From contig NZ_BMYM01000001.1 in NCBI RefSeq assembly GCF_014652275.1, forward strand, positions 992,001 through 1,056,000: a DNA stretch of 64,000 nucleotides. Direction: 5' to 3'. A program made the translations under genes and the position numbers. This document shows positions 32,984 to 45,968 of this stretch, one piece after another. The notes under the pieces are model-generated. The model saw only the letters and a list, made by a program, of their open reading frames with translations, made no database searches and was not told the DNA's origin. Origin of the DNA: Parahalioglobus pacificus (GTDB lineage Bacteria; Pseudomonadota; Gammaproteobacteria; Pseudomonadales; Halieaceae). Within the stretch, counting starts at the first letter, position 1. Each line of letters begins with the position of its first letter.

Positions 32984-33883
32984 ATGGCTGTTTCTCTTGC
33001 TGACAAGCTGGTCATTGCGATCTCGTCGCGCGCGCTTTTCGACCTGAATGATTCTCATCAGGTGTACATGAGCGACGGGCTGCAGGCGTATTCGGATTAT
33101 CAGATTGCTCGCGAGGATGAGCCTCTACCGCCGGGTGAGGCATTCCCTCTGGTGCATAAACTGCTGCGACTCAATGAGCGACTGGAAGAGGCCTCGCAGG
33201 TGGAAGTGGTGCTGCTGTCACGCAACAGCGCCGACACAGGCTTGAGGGTGTTCAACTCCATCCAGCACTATGACCTGAATATCAGCCGGGCGGCTTTCTG
33301 CGGCGGAGAAAGCCCTTGGCGCTACATCAATGCCTTCGGTTGCCAGCTGTTTCTGTCGAATGAAGCCGACGACGTTCGCTACGCCCTGGACTGTGGAGTA
33401 GCGGCAGCGACCCTGGTCTCAAACAAGGGCGGCAGCTCCAGTAACAACCAGTTACGGTTCGCCTTTGACGGGGATGCGGTGGTGTTTTCCGACGAGGCGG
33501 AGCAGGTCTACAAGGCGCAGGGCCTGGAGGCCTTTACGGCCAGTGAGCAGGCCTCGGCGCATCAACCGCTCAGTGGTGGCCCGTTTAAGTCTTTCCTGTC
33601 TGCGCTTTACCAACTGCAGCAGGCCTTTCCAGCCTCTGAGGCGCCGATTCGAACCGCACTGGTCACCGCCCGTTCTGCGCCGGCGCATGAGCGTGTAATA
33701 CGTACACTGCGCGCATGGAATATTCGTATTGATGAATCGATATTCCTCGGTGGATTGGATAAAACCGAGTTTCTTCGCGCTTACGATGCCGATGTGTTCT
33801 TCGACGATCAGGCTTCTCACTGCGCTTCTGCCAGCCCCCATATAGCCACCGGCCATGTGCCGCATGGCGTGGCTAATCGATAG
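32984..33883 (+). CDS. 5'-nucleotidase (NT5C1-like)
   Basis: A 299-residue protein of the cytosolic 5'-nucleotidase-I family found in bacteria. AISSRALFDLND opens the family core, RVFNSIQHYDLNISRAAFCGG (in parts) and AFDGDAVVFSDEAEQVYK carry conserved acidic residues, and FLGGLDKTEFLRAYDADVFFDDQ is a C-terminal block. It probably hydrolyses AMP or other nucleoside monophosphates. It is followed by cysB, 127 bases on. Confidence 0.85.
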   Translation: MAVSLADKLVIAISSRALFDLNDSHQVYMSDGLQAYSDYQIAREDEPLPPGEAFPLVHKLLRLNERLEEASQVEVVLLSRNSADTGLRVFNSIQHYDLNISRAAFCGGESPWRYINAFGCQLFLSNEADDVRYALDCGVAAATLVSNKGGSSSNNQLRFAFDGDAVVFSDEAEQVYKAQGLEAFTASEQASAHQPLSGGPFKSFLSALYQLQQAFPASEAPIRTALVTARSAPAHERVIRTLRAWNIRIDESIFLGGLDKTEFLRAYDADVFFDDQASHCASASPHIATGHVPHGVANR

Positions 33884-33968
33884 CTGTACCGAATTTCTGC
33901 ATATTCCATTACCGGTTGGCAATTACGCTAACCTATGGCTATTCTTCATAAGCAATGTGAGCCTTTAG

Positions 33969-34985
<1,017 letters not shown>

Positions 34986-35053
34986 AACACTTGAGCGCGA
35001 ACGGCCGTACCTGCATTATGGCGTCCCCTTACTCGTATACCCCGGAGTGTGTT

Positions 35054-35671
35054 GTGGAATTAGCTTGCCTTGATCTTGAAGGCGTACTCGTGCCTGAAAT
35101 TTGGATCGCATTTGCCGAGAAAACCGGGATTGATGAGCTCAGGGCCACAACGCGCGACATCCCGGATTACAACGTCCTTATGCGTCAGCGACTCGGAATT
35201 CTGGATCAGCACAACCTCAAGATTCAGGATATACAGGAGGTGATTGCCACGCTGTCCCCGCTGCCAGGCGCTCGCGAGTTCCTCGACTGGCTTCGAGAGC
35301 GCTTTCAGGTGATTATCCTTTCAGATACGTTCTACGAGTTCTCACAACCGCTGATGCGGCAGCTGGGTTGGCCCACGCTTTTCTGCCACCGACTGATCGT
35401 CGATGAGCAGGGCAGGGTTGTTGACTACAAGCTGCGCCAGGAAGACCCCAAGCGGATGTCAGTGAAAGCGTTGCACAGCCTCACGTACCGGGTTATCGCG
35501 GCCGGCGATTCCTACAACGACACAACTATGCTGGGCGAGGCAGATGCGGGCATACTGATTCACGCGCCCCAGAATGTGATCGATGAATTCCCCCAGTTTC
35601 GCTCGGTGCCTGATCTGGAGGCACTGAAGAGCGCATTCATTGAGGCCAGCGACCGGGATTTAACGCTCTAG
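35054..35671 (+). CDS. thrH: ThrH: phosphoserine/homoserine phosphotransferase
   Basis: A 205-residue HAD protein, identical in length to P. aeruginosa ThrH. HAD motif I is ACLDLEGVLVPEIW, motif II is IILSDTFYEF, and motif III/IV is AAGDSYNDTTML. The enzyme has phosphoserine phosphatase and phosphoserine:homoserine phosphotransferase activity in Pseudomonas. An earlier frame start at 34991 adds 21 unrelated residues; CGGAG 6 bases before GTG 35054 and the family N terminus favour the GTG. It is convergent with pabB, overlapping by 4 bases. Confidence 0.92.
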   Translation: MELACLDLEGVLVPEIWIAFAEKTGIDELRATTRDIPDYNVLMRQRLGILDQHNLKIQDIQEVIATLSPLPGAREFLDWLRERFQVIILSDTFYEFSQPLMRQLGWPTLFCHRLIVDEQGRVVDYKLRQEDPKRMSVKALHSLTYRVIAAGDSYNDTTMLGEADAGILIHAPQNVIDEFPQFRSVPDLEALKSAFIEASDRDLTL

Positions 35672-37041
35672 TCCTTTTGCAGGCCGGAACTTTTCTCCAG
35701 TTCGCTAAGGAAACTCCCAACCTTATCCAGGGTTTCCTGATACTCCTGTTCGCAGTCAGAGTCGGCGACGATGCCGCCGCCGCCCCAGCAGTGGATCTCC
35801 TTTTGGTCGCACACCAGAGAGCGAATGGCGATGTTGCTGTCCATGCGCCCGTGTGCGCTGACATAGAACACACTGCCGCAGTAGGCCTGACGTGCAGCGG
35901 GCTCTAGCTCGGCAATGATTTCCATAGCACGCCGTTTAGGCGCTCCGGTAATCGATCCGCCCGGGAAACTGCGCTGCAACAGGTCCGTCGGTCCGAGTCC
36001 GTCAGCTAACTCGCCAGAAATTGTGCTCACTAGATGATGCACGGTGGGGTAGCTGATCACTTCGAATAAACGGTCGACGTGAATACTGCCCGGCGCACAG
36101 GCGCGCCCGAGATCATTGCGCAGTAGATCAACGATCATCAGATTTTCGGCCCTGTCCTTTGGCGAGGCCAACAAAGCCTGGGCCGCGGCCGCGTCTTCCG
36201 TTGCATCGTCACTGCGCGGGCGTGTGCCTTTGATCGGCGCTGTTTCCACGTGACAGCCCTGCACGGAGAGAAAACGTTCCGGCGACAGGCACAGCAAGGC
36301 GCCGGCAGTGTCGCCCTCAAAATAGGCAGCAAAGGGAGCGCCGGCGATCCTGCGCAACGCAGTGTATGCCTCCCAGGGATCACCTTTGTATCTGGCGGTA
36401 AAACGTTGGGCCAGGTTCACCTGATAACAGTCACCCGATTGAATGTACGTTTGAATTTGCTCGAATGCCTCGCGATAACCGCTGGGCCCCAGATTGGAGG
36501 AGAATGCCTCTTGCAGCCGAAAGGGCTCGCCGGCAACTGTGGCGGGACTGTTGAGTTGCGCAATCAATGCGCGGCGCTCAGCCTGCGAGACTCCAGGCAG
36601 AGAAACAAGCACAGCCTTTTTGCGCAGGTGGTCCTGGATGACCGCCCATCGATACAGACCGACTCTGACGCGCGGAGATTGGGCGTCAGGGTGCGCAGAC
36701 AAGTGATTCAAAGCAGCCCCAGCATCGTAGTCCAGCGCGCCTAACAGGCCGCCGCAGAAAGGCAGCTCTTCTGCCACGGGTGTGACTTTGCCGAAAGTGT
36801 CCGCAAGAGAGCAGGTCAAGCTCTCAAACCACTCTGCCGTGGCCTGCGATGAGGCCGCTCTCGGCAACGGTGGCAGTGCATTCGGGATTGGATCTGCGAC
36901 GAGGATGTCGAAACGTCCGCGATTACTGAAAGGATGGCTGCTGTCTAGCATCGCGGCACCAGGCATATCGCGCAGGCATTGGAACAGCCCGCAGCTATCT
37001 GCGCGGTAGGTCAGTTCATCCAGGTGTGGGGTGCTCGACAC
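35668..37041 (-). CDS. pabB: aminodeoxychorismate synthase component I
   Basis: A 457-residue chorismate-binding enzyme. Conserved C-terminal blocks include PIKGTRPRSDD, IVDLLRNDLGR, VHHLVSTISGEL, FPGGSITGAPKRRAMEI and CGSVFYVS. PabB makes 4-amino-4-deoxychorismate from chorismate and PabA-derived ammonia in folate synthesis. It starts at GTG 37041. The N-terminal extension of about 80 residues is less conserved. It stands next to thrH as in pseudomonads. Confidence 0.92.
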   Translation of the reverse strand: MSSTPHLDELTYRADSCGLFQCLRDMPGAAMLDSSHPFSNRGRFDILVADPIPNALPPLPRAASSQATAEWFESLTCSLADTFGKVTPVAEELPFCGGLLGALDYDAGAALNHLSAHPDAQSPRVRVGLYRWAVIQDHLRKKAVLVSLPGVSQAERRALIAQLNSPATVAGEPFRLQEAFSSNLGPSGYREAFEQIQTYIQSGDCYQVNLAQRFTARYKGDPWEAYTALRRIAGAPFAAYFEGDTAGALLCLSPERFLSVQGCHVETAPIKGTRPRSDDATEDAAAAQALLASPKDRAENLMIVDLLRNDLGRACAPGSIHVDRLFEVISYPTVHHLVSTISGELADGLGPTDLLQRSFPGGSITGAPKRRAMEIIAELEPAARQAYCGSVFYVSAHGRMDSNIAIRSLVCDQKEIHCWGGGGIVADSDCEQEYQETLDKVGSFLSELEKSSGLQKD

Positions 37042-37379
37042 AGATCAGCCTGAGGCAGGGTTCAGGGGCGCTATTGTAGCGCTCTCACGGCCAATATGCC
37101 CCCGATACTCAAGTATCGTGCGGTGCGTAGTCGCCGGCGTGGATTAGTACGCATTTCGATAATGTCCTGCGGTTTGAATACCTGATTCCTACCTTGAGTA
37201 ATGGCTGTAAGCCCCTGTTTAAATTGACTTTCATGGGGTCGGCAAGTAGTGTTCAGGGTCGTTTTGGGTGTCAGCTCAATCGCCTGTTTTTGTACCGCAC
37301 AGCGCGTGCCGTACGGGGCGCTTCCGCTGTTGATGAATCCGCAGCGGGTGCCCATTCCCAGTGATCGATGGAATCGAGT
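37042..37379. other. intergenic region before the propionyl-CoA carboxylase operon
   Basis: About 340 bases between divergent pabB and the carboxyltransferase. It holds no convincing ORF. Two small inverted repeats lie near pabB: GCGCTA-TTG-TAGCGC (37068-37082) and CGATAC-TCAA-GTATCG (37103-37118). Either could be an operator. I see no clear sigma70 pair. Confidence 0.5.
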
Positions 37380-39110
37380 ATGTCCGACAATAACACTGAG
37401 GTTCTCGCCAGCCTCATAAACCCCTTCGATGAAACCGCCGAGCAGTCTTTTTCGGTGCCGGGCCAAGTTGCCAGCGAACCCGGTCTGTATGAACAGGCCC
37501 TGAAAGCCGGGTACGAGTTGCAGCAACGGCCGTTCAACGCGGCCGGCGTCAAGAATATTCAGCGGCAGCATTTGAAGCAGCGAATGACCATCTGGGAGCG
37601 CATTGAGTGCCTGGCCGATGACACGCCCACGGTGCTCTTTCAAAACTGGGGACCCAATCTGGACGGAGCCTCACTGGTCACAGCGCTGATCACGGTGAAT
37701 GGGCGCGATGTTGCCATCTACGGTCATGACTTCACGGTGCGCGCCGGGTCAATGGACGCGACCAACGGCAAAAAGCTTGCACGGCTGTTTGAGCTGGCTG
37801 CTAAGCGCAAGATACCACTGGTGGGGCTGAATGATTCTGCAGGCGCCTACATTCCTGCGGGTGTTGGTGGGCTGGACGGCTACGCCGATGCGTTTACTGC
37901 ACTGCGTAAGGTCAGTGGCGTGGTGCCCAGCATTATGTGCATGTTCGGCTTTAATGCCGGTGGCGGCTCCTACCTGCCGCGCCAGGGCAGCTTCCTGATT
38001 CAACCCAATGAAACCTTTTTCGGTCTGACCGGCCCCGGCGTCGTGAAGAGCGTGTTGGGCGAAGACGTCACCCCCGACGAACTGGGCGGCCCCGGCGTTC
38101 ATAGTCAAAGCGGGGTCACAGACTTTGTTGTGCCCGATGAAGTGGCCGCTCTGCGTAAAGTGCGCGAGCTGTTGGCGTACCTGCCCAGCAACAACGCTGA
38201 ATTGGCTCCTCACCAGGTTTCTTCTGATCCTATGGACCGTAAGACCTGGGATATCGACATCCTGTTGAAGAAAGCCTTTAACTCGCCGACGGGATTCAAC
38301 ACGCCTATCGACATCAGCATATTGATCCAGCAGTTATGTGATCACGGTGACTTTCTGGAGATTCAGTCCGAGCGTGCCAGAAATACGATTACCGCCCTGG
38401 GTCGCATGGGCGGCAACGTCGTGGGTTTTGTGGCAAATAATTCGGCCGTGGCCTCAGGTCAGATCGACATCGATGCGGCTTACAAAAATGCGCGATTCAT
38501 TCGTTTCTGCAATCTCTACAACATTCCCATCATCTTCCTGGAAGACACTACCGGCTTCCTGCCAGGCCGCGAGCAGGAGAGTCGCGGCATTGTTCAGGCG
38601 GGCCGAGCCATGTTGGACGCCATTGTTGATCTGCGCACGCCGCGTTTCCTGGTGCTGGTACGCAACGCCTTCGGTGGCGCTTATGCCTCCTACAACAACT
38701 ATCCCACGGGTGCCGACTTCGTGGTGGCGCTGCCAACGACACGCGTGGCCGTAATGGGCCCAGCGGGCGTGGAGTATGTCTATAAAGATGAGCTGCGTAA
38801 GATTCGAGGCTCGGTCGAGGCGCGTATTGCGAAGGAAACAGAGGCGCAGCTTGCCGCTGGTCTGTCTGCCGAGGACGCTGCCAGCGCCGCCCTTGCACTG
38901 GTTGATGATTGGGTGAAGGCGGAAGAGCAAGCGCTGGCCCAGCGTTACGAGCAGGAACTTATGAACCCCAATGAGGCACTTAGCCTGGGGTCGATCTCGC
39001 AGATCGTAATGCCTTCCGACCTGCGTCAGGTGCTCGCGGAGCACATGGACTTTTGTTTGCGACACTACGAGCCGCAGCCGTTGCAGTCAGTGCAACGCGA
39101 GTTCCACTAG
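37380..39110 (+). CDS. acyl-CoA carboxylase carboxyltransferase subunit (propionyl-CoA type)
   Basis: About 576 residues of the carboxyltransferase fold, two crotonase-like halves. The first has [17 protein letters not shown] and [17 protein letters not shown]; the second has [28 protein letters not shown] and [18 protein letters not shown]. It transfers CO2 from biotin to an acyl-CoA. The downstream epimerase and mutase make propionyl-CoA the likely substrate. An ATG at 37368 is in frame, but GGAATCGAGT before the ATG at 37380 favours that start. The partner is the biotin carboxylase 34 bases on. Confidence 0.85.
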   Translation: MSDNNTEVLASLINPFDETAEQSFSVPGQVASEPGLYEQALKAGYELQQRPFNAAGVKNIQRQHLKQRMTIWERIECLADDTPTVLFQNWGPNLDGASLVTALITVNGRDVAIYGHDFTVRAGSMDATNGKKLARLFELAAKRKIPLVGLNDSAGAYIPAGVGGLDGYADAFTALRKVSGVVPSIMCMFGFNAGGGSYLPRQGSFLIQPNETFFGLTGPGVVKSVLGEDVTPDELGGPGVHSQSGVTDFVVPDEVAALRKVRELLAYLPSNNAELAPHQVSSDPMDRKTWDIDILLKKAFNSPTGFNTPIDISILIQQLCDHGDFLEIQSERARNTITALGRMGGNVVGFVANNSAVASGQIDIDAAYKNARFIRFCNLYNIPIIFLEDTTGFLPGREQESRGIVQAGRAMLDAIVDLRTPRFLVLVRNAFGGAYASYNNYPTGADFVVALPTTRVAVMGPAGVEYVYKDELRKIRGSVEARIAKETEAQLAAGLSAEDAASAALALVDDWVKAEEQALAQRYEQELMNPNEALSLGSISQIVMPSDLRQVLAEHMDFCLRHYEPQPLQSVQREFH

Positions 39111-39144
39111 TCCGCCAGCCCTTTTTTGATCGAGGATTTATCCC

Positions 39145-41964
39145 GTGTCTAACGAACACTACCTGCGCAACCCACTGATTCACCGCGATCGTCGCCTTGG
39201 GCGCCGACATACGCCCTGGGTGAACCAGTTTGACTGCACGCACATCCGCCCTCTGATTATCTGCCGCGGGCCTATCCGCAAAGAGGCCATGGATGTCTTT
39301 GGCGAAATGGGCATCACAGATTTTGGCATCTTGCTGTCTGAGAAAGACTCCATTGTTTATCAGGACGCCCTGGCGCCCGAATTGCGCTCGCTGACAGCCC
39401 CCGAGCGTATTCATCGGGTGCCTGATTACACCGGTATGAACAAGGAGGAGCGCGACGAGCGCATCCGTCAGATTATCGGCATTGCAAAAGACAACGGTTA
39501 CAACGCAATTTTTGCCGGCTATGGCTTCATGGCTGAGGACGAAACCATGGTGGCGGCCATGGAAGGGGCGGGTCTCAACTTTATTGGCCCCTGTTCCCGT
39601 ACGGTTCATGATGCGGGCCTTAAAGATGAGGCCAAGCGAACTGCGCTGAAAACCGGCGTATCGGTAACACCCGGGATCGACAACGGTACGGCGCTCACGC
39701 TGCTCAAAAAGCACCCGGACGTGAACAGCCTGAAAGCACTGGTCGCCGAACAGGCGTTGCCGCTGGATGCAGCAGAGCTGGACGACGGTGATGTGTCCCT
39801 CGCTGACAAAGCCGATCGCGTGCTGGCCGCATCCTATGCCAAGGGCGTTGATCTCTACACCGTGGAAGAGCTCTGTGAAACGCTGCAGGAAGCCGTAGAG
39901 ACTATGGCGCGGGATTATCCCCAGAACCGGGTGCGCCTGAAGGCGATTAGCGGCGGCGGCGGTAAGGGCCAGCGCATCCTGGGTATTGGAGAGGCGAGCC
40001 GAACACCCGAGCTGGTACGCGAGATTCTCAACGAGGTGAAGACCACCGGCGTTGGCGATAACAAGAACGTACTGGTCGAGTTAAATATCGAGACCACACG
40101 GCATCAGGAAATTCAGGTCATCGGCAATGGCCAGTGGTGCATCACCATGGGCGGGCGTGACTGTTCCCTACAGATGCACGAGCAGAAGCTGCTTGAGGTT
40201 TCAGTCACCGTGGAGTCCCTGCAAGCGGCCATCGAACAGGCTGAAGCGGCCGGGCAGACTACAGAGGCTCAGATCTTGAAACAGGATCTGGTCACACTCC
40301 AGGCGATGGAAGATGAAGCCGCGCGCTTTGGTGAAGCTGTTGGCCTGGATAGCGTGTCCACCTTTGAATGTATTGTTGATCGCGACAAACATTTCTTCAT
40401 GGAAATGAACACGCGTATTCAGGTTGAGCATCGGGTGACTGAGCTGTGCTACGCCCTGAAGTTCACCAACCCCGACAGTCCCGACGACTACTTCGTGGTG
40501 GAGTCACTGGTCGAGGCAATGGTCTTGCTGGCTGCACACGGGGAAAACCTGCCAAAGCCGGATCGCGTTCTGCGATTCAACGACAGCGTTGAGGCACGGT
40601 TGAATGCGACCAACCAGGCCCTGCAGCCCAGTGCCGGCGGTGTCATCGAGTATTGGTCAGATGCGCTGGAAGGGGAAATACGCGACGATCAGGGCATCAG
40701 TCTTCACAATCCCGACACTGACATGTTCATGAAGTACACCCTGGCCGGGGCGTACGATTCAAACATCGCGCTACTTCTGACCGTGGGCGATACCCGCCTT
40801 GCAACCTATGAGGCGATGGCTGAAACCATTCGTCGCACCGTCATGCGCGGTAAGGACTTGGCTACAAACCTTGAGTTTCACTACGGCCTAGTGAACTGGT
40901 TTCTGGGTCAGAACATCAATGCCAGACCAACCACCCGCTTTATCGTGCCGTACTTGACCGCCGTTGGTGAGTTGAAGCAACGGGCAAACAATATAGACCT
41001 GTCCTACGCCTGGAAGTGTCTGTGTCAGCAGAGCCTGGGCGAGTATACCGGTGACGCCCAGCGTGCCCTGCAGGAATCGCTGGTATTGAAGCAGTCGTTG
41101 TTGCTGCGACCCATCGAAGCGTTGTTGGCGCAACCGCACATTCTTAGTGGCTGGCTCAGCGTGAACCGCGATGCCTATACCATGATCGACGGTGCGGTGA
41201 GCTGGAACGAGAACCCCATTGAGTTGCTAGGTGATCTTTACCACTTCCTGAACATGGATCACTGCCCCGGGCAGCCAGCTGCCAGCATGATCTGGGACCA
41301 TGACGATGCGGTATTGCAGCAGGCGCTCGCTTTCTACGACACCCTCAACAGCCGCCTGTCTGCTGAAGACTGGGAGGAGCTGCAGAGTGTATTGGCTGCA
41401 AATGATGCGCCAGATGGTGTAGACGGCGATCAATGGTCTGCGATTCGTTCAGCCCACAAAGGCTATCAGTCAGGTGCCAGTATTCTGGCCGTTTTGCCCA
41501 GCATTGCTGAGGCCACGGGCTTCTATACTCTAACGGTCAATGACAATCTGACCATTGATATTCCAGAGCGTCTGGAAGAGACAGAGTTGCAGGAAGCGAT
41601 GGCCAAAGTGCTGGTGCCGCCGCCGGCCGCCAAATCCGATGAAATTCTCGCCGCCAGTGGCGGTATGTTCTACGGGCGAGAAACACCTGAACATGACCTG
41701 TACGTGCAGGCCGGTGATCACTTCAATGCCGGTGACCCGCTGTACATTGTTGAAGTGATGAAAATGTTTAATAAGGTGTATGCGCCATTTGCCGGAACAG
41801 TAGATGAGGTGCTTGTCGAAGGTGACGGGGTGATCATTAAGAAGGGACAGCCCGTATTTAAGATCACACCTGATGAAAAGATTGTGGTGGAGTCGCCCGA
41901 GGAAATCGCCGCGCGCCGCAAACAACACACTGATGCGTTTTTGGAACAACTCGTTCGGGAGTGA
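39145..41964 (+). CDS. biotin carboxylase plus biotin carrier, divergent and long (939 aa)
   Basis: A GTG-started protein of 939 residues; usual alpha subunits have about 660. The biotin-carboxylase core is divergent: PLIICRGPIRKE in place of the normal ANRGE start, FAGYGFMAED for HPGYGFLSE, then the ATP-grasp loop ISGGGGKGQR (about residue 270) and EMNTRIQVEHRVTE (about 418). There are insertions before the ATP loop and in the lid, and a large central region of unknown fold. The carrier domain holds the biotinyl lysine K873 in EVMKMFNK. It pairs with the carboxyltransferase upstream. Confidence 0.85.
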   Translation: MSNEHYLRNPLIHRDRRLGRRHTPWVNQFDCTHIRPLIICRGPIRKEAMDVFGEMGITDFGILLSEKDSIVYQDALAPELRSLTAPERIHRVPDYTGMNKEERDERIRQIIGIAKDNGYNAIFAGYGFMAEDETMVAAMEGAGLNFIGPCSRTVHDAGLKDEAKRTALKTGVSVTPGIDNGTALTLLKKHPDVNSLKALVAEQALPLDAAELDDGDVSLADKADRVLAASYAKGVDLYTVEELCETLQEAVETMARDYPQNRVRLKAISGGGGKGQRILGIGEASRTPELVREILNEVKTTGVGDNKNVLVELNIETTRHQEIQVIGNGQWCITMGGRDCSLQMHEQKLLEVSVTVESLQAAIEQAEAAGQTTEAQILKQDLVTLQAMEDEAARFGEAVGLDSVSTFECIVDRDKHFFMEMNTRIQVEHRVTELCYALKFTNPDSPDDYFVVESLVEAMVLLAAHGENLPKPDRVLRFNDSVEARLNATNQALQPSAGGVIEYWSDALEGEIRDDQGISLHNPDTDMFMKYTLAGAYDSNIALLLTVGDTRLATYEAMAETIRRTVMRGKDLATNLEFHYGLVNWFLGQNINARPTTRFIVPYLTAVGELKQRANNIDLSYAWKCLCQQSLGEYTGDAQRALQESLVLKQSLLLRPIEALLAQPHILSGWLSVNRDAYTMIDGAVSWNENPIELLGDLYHFLNMDHCPGQPAASMIWDHDDAVLQQALAFYDTLNSRLSAEDWEELQSVLAANDAPDGVDGDQWSAIRSAHKGYQSGASILAVLPSIAEATGFYTLTVNDNLTIDIPERLEETELQEAMAKVLVPPPAAKSDEILAASGGMFYGRETPEHDLYVQAGDHFNAGDPLYIVEVMKMFNKVYAPFAGTVDEVLVEGDGVIIKKGQPVFKITPDEKIVVESPEEIAARRKQHTDAFLEQLVRE

Positions 41965-41967
41965 GAC

Positions 41968-42378
41968 ATGATTACCGCCCTTGACCACATCGCGGTCGCC
42001 GTACCGGATTTTGAGAAAGCGATAAAGCGATTCATGGAGGACTTCGGCCTGCCTTTTGAGGGCACGGAGGACGTGGCAGAGGCCAAAACCTCTACCGCTT
42101 TTTTTCCGCTGCCGCCGACCAGCATTGAGTTGATTCACCCGCTGAATGGGGAAGGGCCTGTGGCGGGTTATCTGGAAAAGAAAGGCGGCGGGCTGCATCA
42201 CTTGTGCTTCCGCTCGGATAACATCCATGAGGACATTGCCCGGCTCAAGGAAAAGGGCTATCAGTTTCTAGCGGATGAACCCAGCCCTGGCGCCCATGGT
42301 TCGCAGGTTATTTTCATTCATCCCAAGAGCTGCGACGGTGTGTTGATTGAGATCAACCAGCCGGCAGCCGATCACTGA
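41968..42378 (+). CDS. mce: methylmalonyl-CoA epimerase
   Basis: A 136-residue vicinal-oxygen-chelate protein. [40 protein letters not shown] and VLIEI give the metal-binding His and Glu pattern of methylmalonyl-CoA epimerase. It interconverts (S)- and (R)-methylmalonyl-CoA. It begins 3 bases after the biotin carboxylase stop and precedes the mutase, as expected for the pathway. Confidence 0.93.
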   Translation: MITALDHIAVAVPDFEKAIKRFMEDFGLPFEGTEDVAEAKTSTAFFPLPPTSIELIHPLNGEGPVAGYLEKKGGGLHHLCFRSDNIHEDIARLKEKGYQFLADEPSPGAHGSQVIFIHPKSCDGVLIEINQPAADH

Positions 42379-42445
42379 TTTCTTCCGTGCCGGCATAGCC
42401 GGCATTTCAGGTAAGACCCCGAACGGGGACAGCAGGATATTCCCA

Positions 42446-44602
<2,157 letters not shown>

Positions 44603-44668
44603 GGCGTATGTATCAGTCGTGCAGTGCGCAACTGCGCAAACGATTGCTCCCAGCCACGGAACTGCAAG

Positions 44669-45628
44669 ATGTCTTCTGTTGATTTAGCTGCGCTGCTGAC
44701 GGGTAATCGACGCGCACTGGCGAAGGCGATCACGCTGGTTGAGAGCAAGCTGGACCGGCACCGCGTGGAAGCGCAGTCGATCCTGGAGCAGGCACTACCT
44801 CATGCAGGCCGCAGCGTACGCATAGGTATCACTGGTGTGCCCGGTGTCGGTAAATCGACGTTTATTGAAACCTTCGGTCTGCATCTGATACGTCAGGGAA
44901 AGCGCGTGGCCGTGCTGGCCGTAGACCCCAGTTCGCCGATCGCAGGCGGCTCTATCCTCGGTGATAAGACCCGGATGGAGGAGTTGTCTAGAGACCCCAA
45001 CGCCTACATCAGGCCCTCGCCAGCAGAAGGCGCCTTGGGCGGCGTCGCCCAGAAAACACGGGAAAGCATGCTGCTGTGTGAGGCCGCTGGCTACGACGTG
45101 ATCCTTGTGGAGACGGTGGGTGTGGGTCAATCCGAGTACCTGGTCGCTGGCATGGTGGACTTTTTCATGGTGCTTATGCTTCCGGGCGGTGGGGATGAAC
45201 TGCAGGGCATCAAGAAAGGGATTCTGGAACTGGCCGAAGCGCTGGTCATCAACAAAGCAGACGGCGACAGCCAGCACCTGGCGAACGTGACCCGCCAACA
45301 TTACACCAGTGCGATGAACCTGTTGCGTCACACCACGTTCTGGACGCCTAGAGTGATGACCTGTTCCGCACTGAAAAATATCAACATTGATGCCATCTGG
45401 GGCATGATTCAGGAGCACTCGCTGGAGGCGGAGAAAACCGGTGCGAGGAACGACCGGCGTGCGCAGCAGAATCTGGATTGGATGCGTTCTCTTGTTAACG
45501 AGATGTTGCTGTTACGACTCACCCAGAACGAGTCAGTGAGGGCGCGCCTGCCGGCATTGGAAGCTGACGTTCAGGCAGGCCGAACCACACCCTACATGGC
45601 CGCCACGCGCATCCTGGAGCTGATCTAG
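44669..45628 (+). CDS. meaB: methylmalonyl-CoA mutase-associated GTPase MeaB
   Basis: A 319-residue G3E GTPase. Walker A is GVPGVGKST (about residues 56-64), Walker B is VILVETVGVGQSE, and the guanine motif is NKADG. The AVDPSSPIAGGSILGDKTRM (20) block is typical of MeaB/ArgK. It protects and reloads adenosylcobalamin on the mutase encoded upstream. The ATG at 44669 is chosen over an upstream frame start at 44624. It is followed by a Rieske gene 4 bases on. Confidence 0.93.
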   Translation: MSSVDLAALLTGNRRALAKAITLVESKLDRHRVEAQSILEQALPHAGRSVRIGITGVPGVGKSTFIETFGLHLIRQGKRVAVLAVDPSSPIAGGSILGDKTRMEELSRDPNAYIRPSPAEGALGGVAQKTRESMLLCEAAGYDVILVETVGVGQSEYLVAGMVDFFMVLMLPGGGDELQGIKKGILELAEALVINKADGDSQHLANVTRQHYTSAMNLLRHTTFWTPRVMTCSALKNINIDAIWGMIQEHSLEAEKTGARNDRRAQQNLDWMRSLVNEMLLLRLTQNESVRARLPALEADVQAGRTTPYMAATRILELI

Positions 45629-45632
45629 ACCC

Positions 45633-45950
45633 GTGCGTTTCCACCCGCTGGACAAGCTCATCAATCTCCACGACGGCTATCGTCGCCGTTTCAAAATCGA
45701 CGCGCTGGATATACTGCTGGTGCAGCAGGGAGAGCAGCGCTACCTGCTGGAAGCACAGTGCCCACATAAGTCACACAGCCTCGAGTCGGCGCATGTTGAT
45801 GAACGCAGTATTGAATGCCCCTTGCACCACTACCGATTCAGCCTGGCCGATGGGCATGTGATTGCCAGCGGCGAGCAACCCTGCCGCGCATTGCGCGCCT
45901 ACGAATTGGTTTACGAGGGTAACGAAGTCGGCCTAATGCTAGGCGACTAG
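45633..45950 (+). CDS. Rieske [2Fe-2S] ferredoxin-like protein
   Basis: A 105-residue soluble Rieske protein. The cluster motifs CPHKSH and CPLHHY are separated by 17 residues, as in Rieske ferredoxins and small oxygenase components. It starts at GTG 45633, 4 bases after the meaB stop, so it is probably on the same transcript. No oxygenase is adjacent, and its electron-transfer partner is unknown. Confidence 0.85.
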   Translation: MRFHPLDKLINLHDGYRRRFKIDALDILLVQQGEQRYLLEAQCPHKSHSLESAHVDERSIECPLHHYRFSLADGHVIASGEQPCRALRAYELVYEGNEVGLMLGD

Positions 45951-45968
45951 TCCCCCGTTAACGCGCCC

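Noticed and set aside
41530-42228. 232-codon minus-strand frame
   Set aside because: It is a shadow of the biotin carboxylase and epimerase genes, which have clear motifs on the plus strand.
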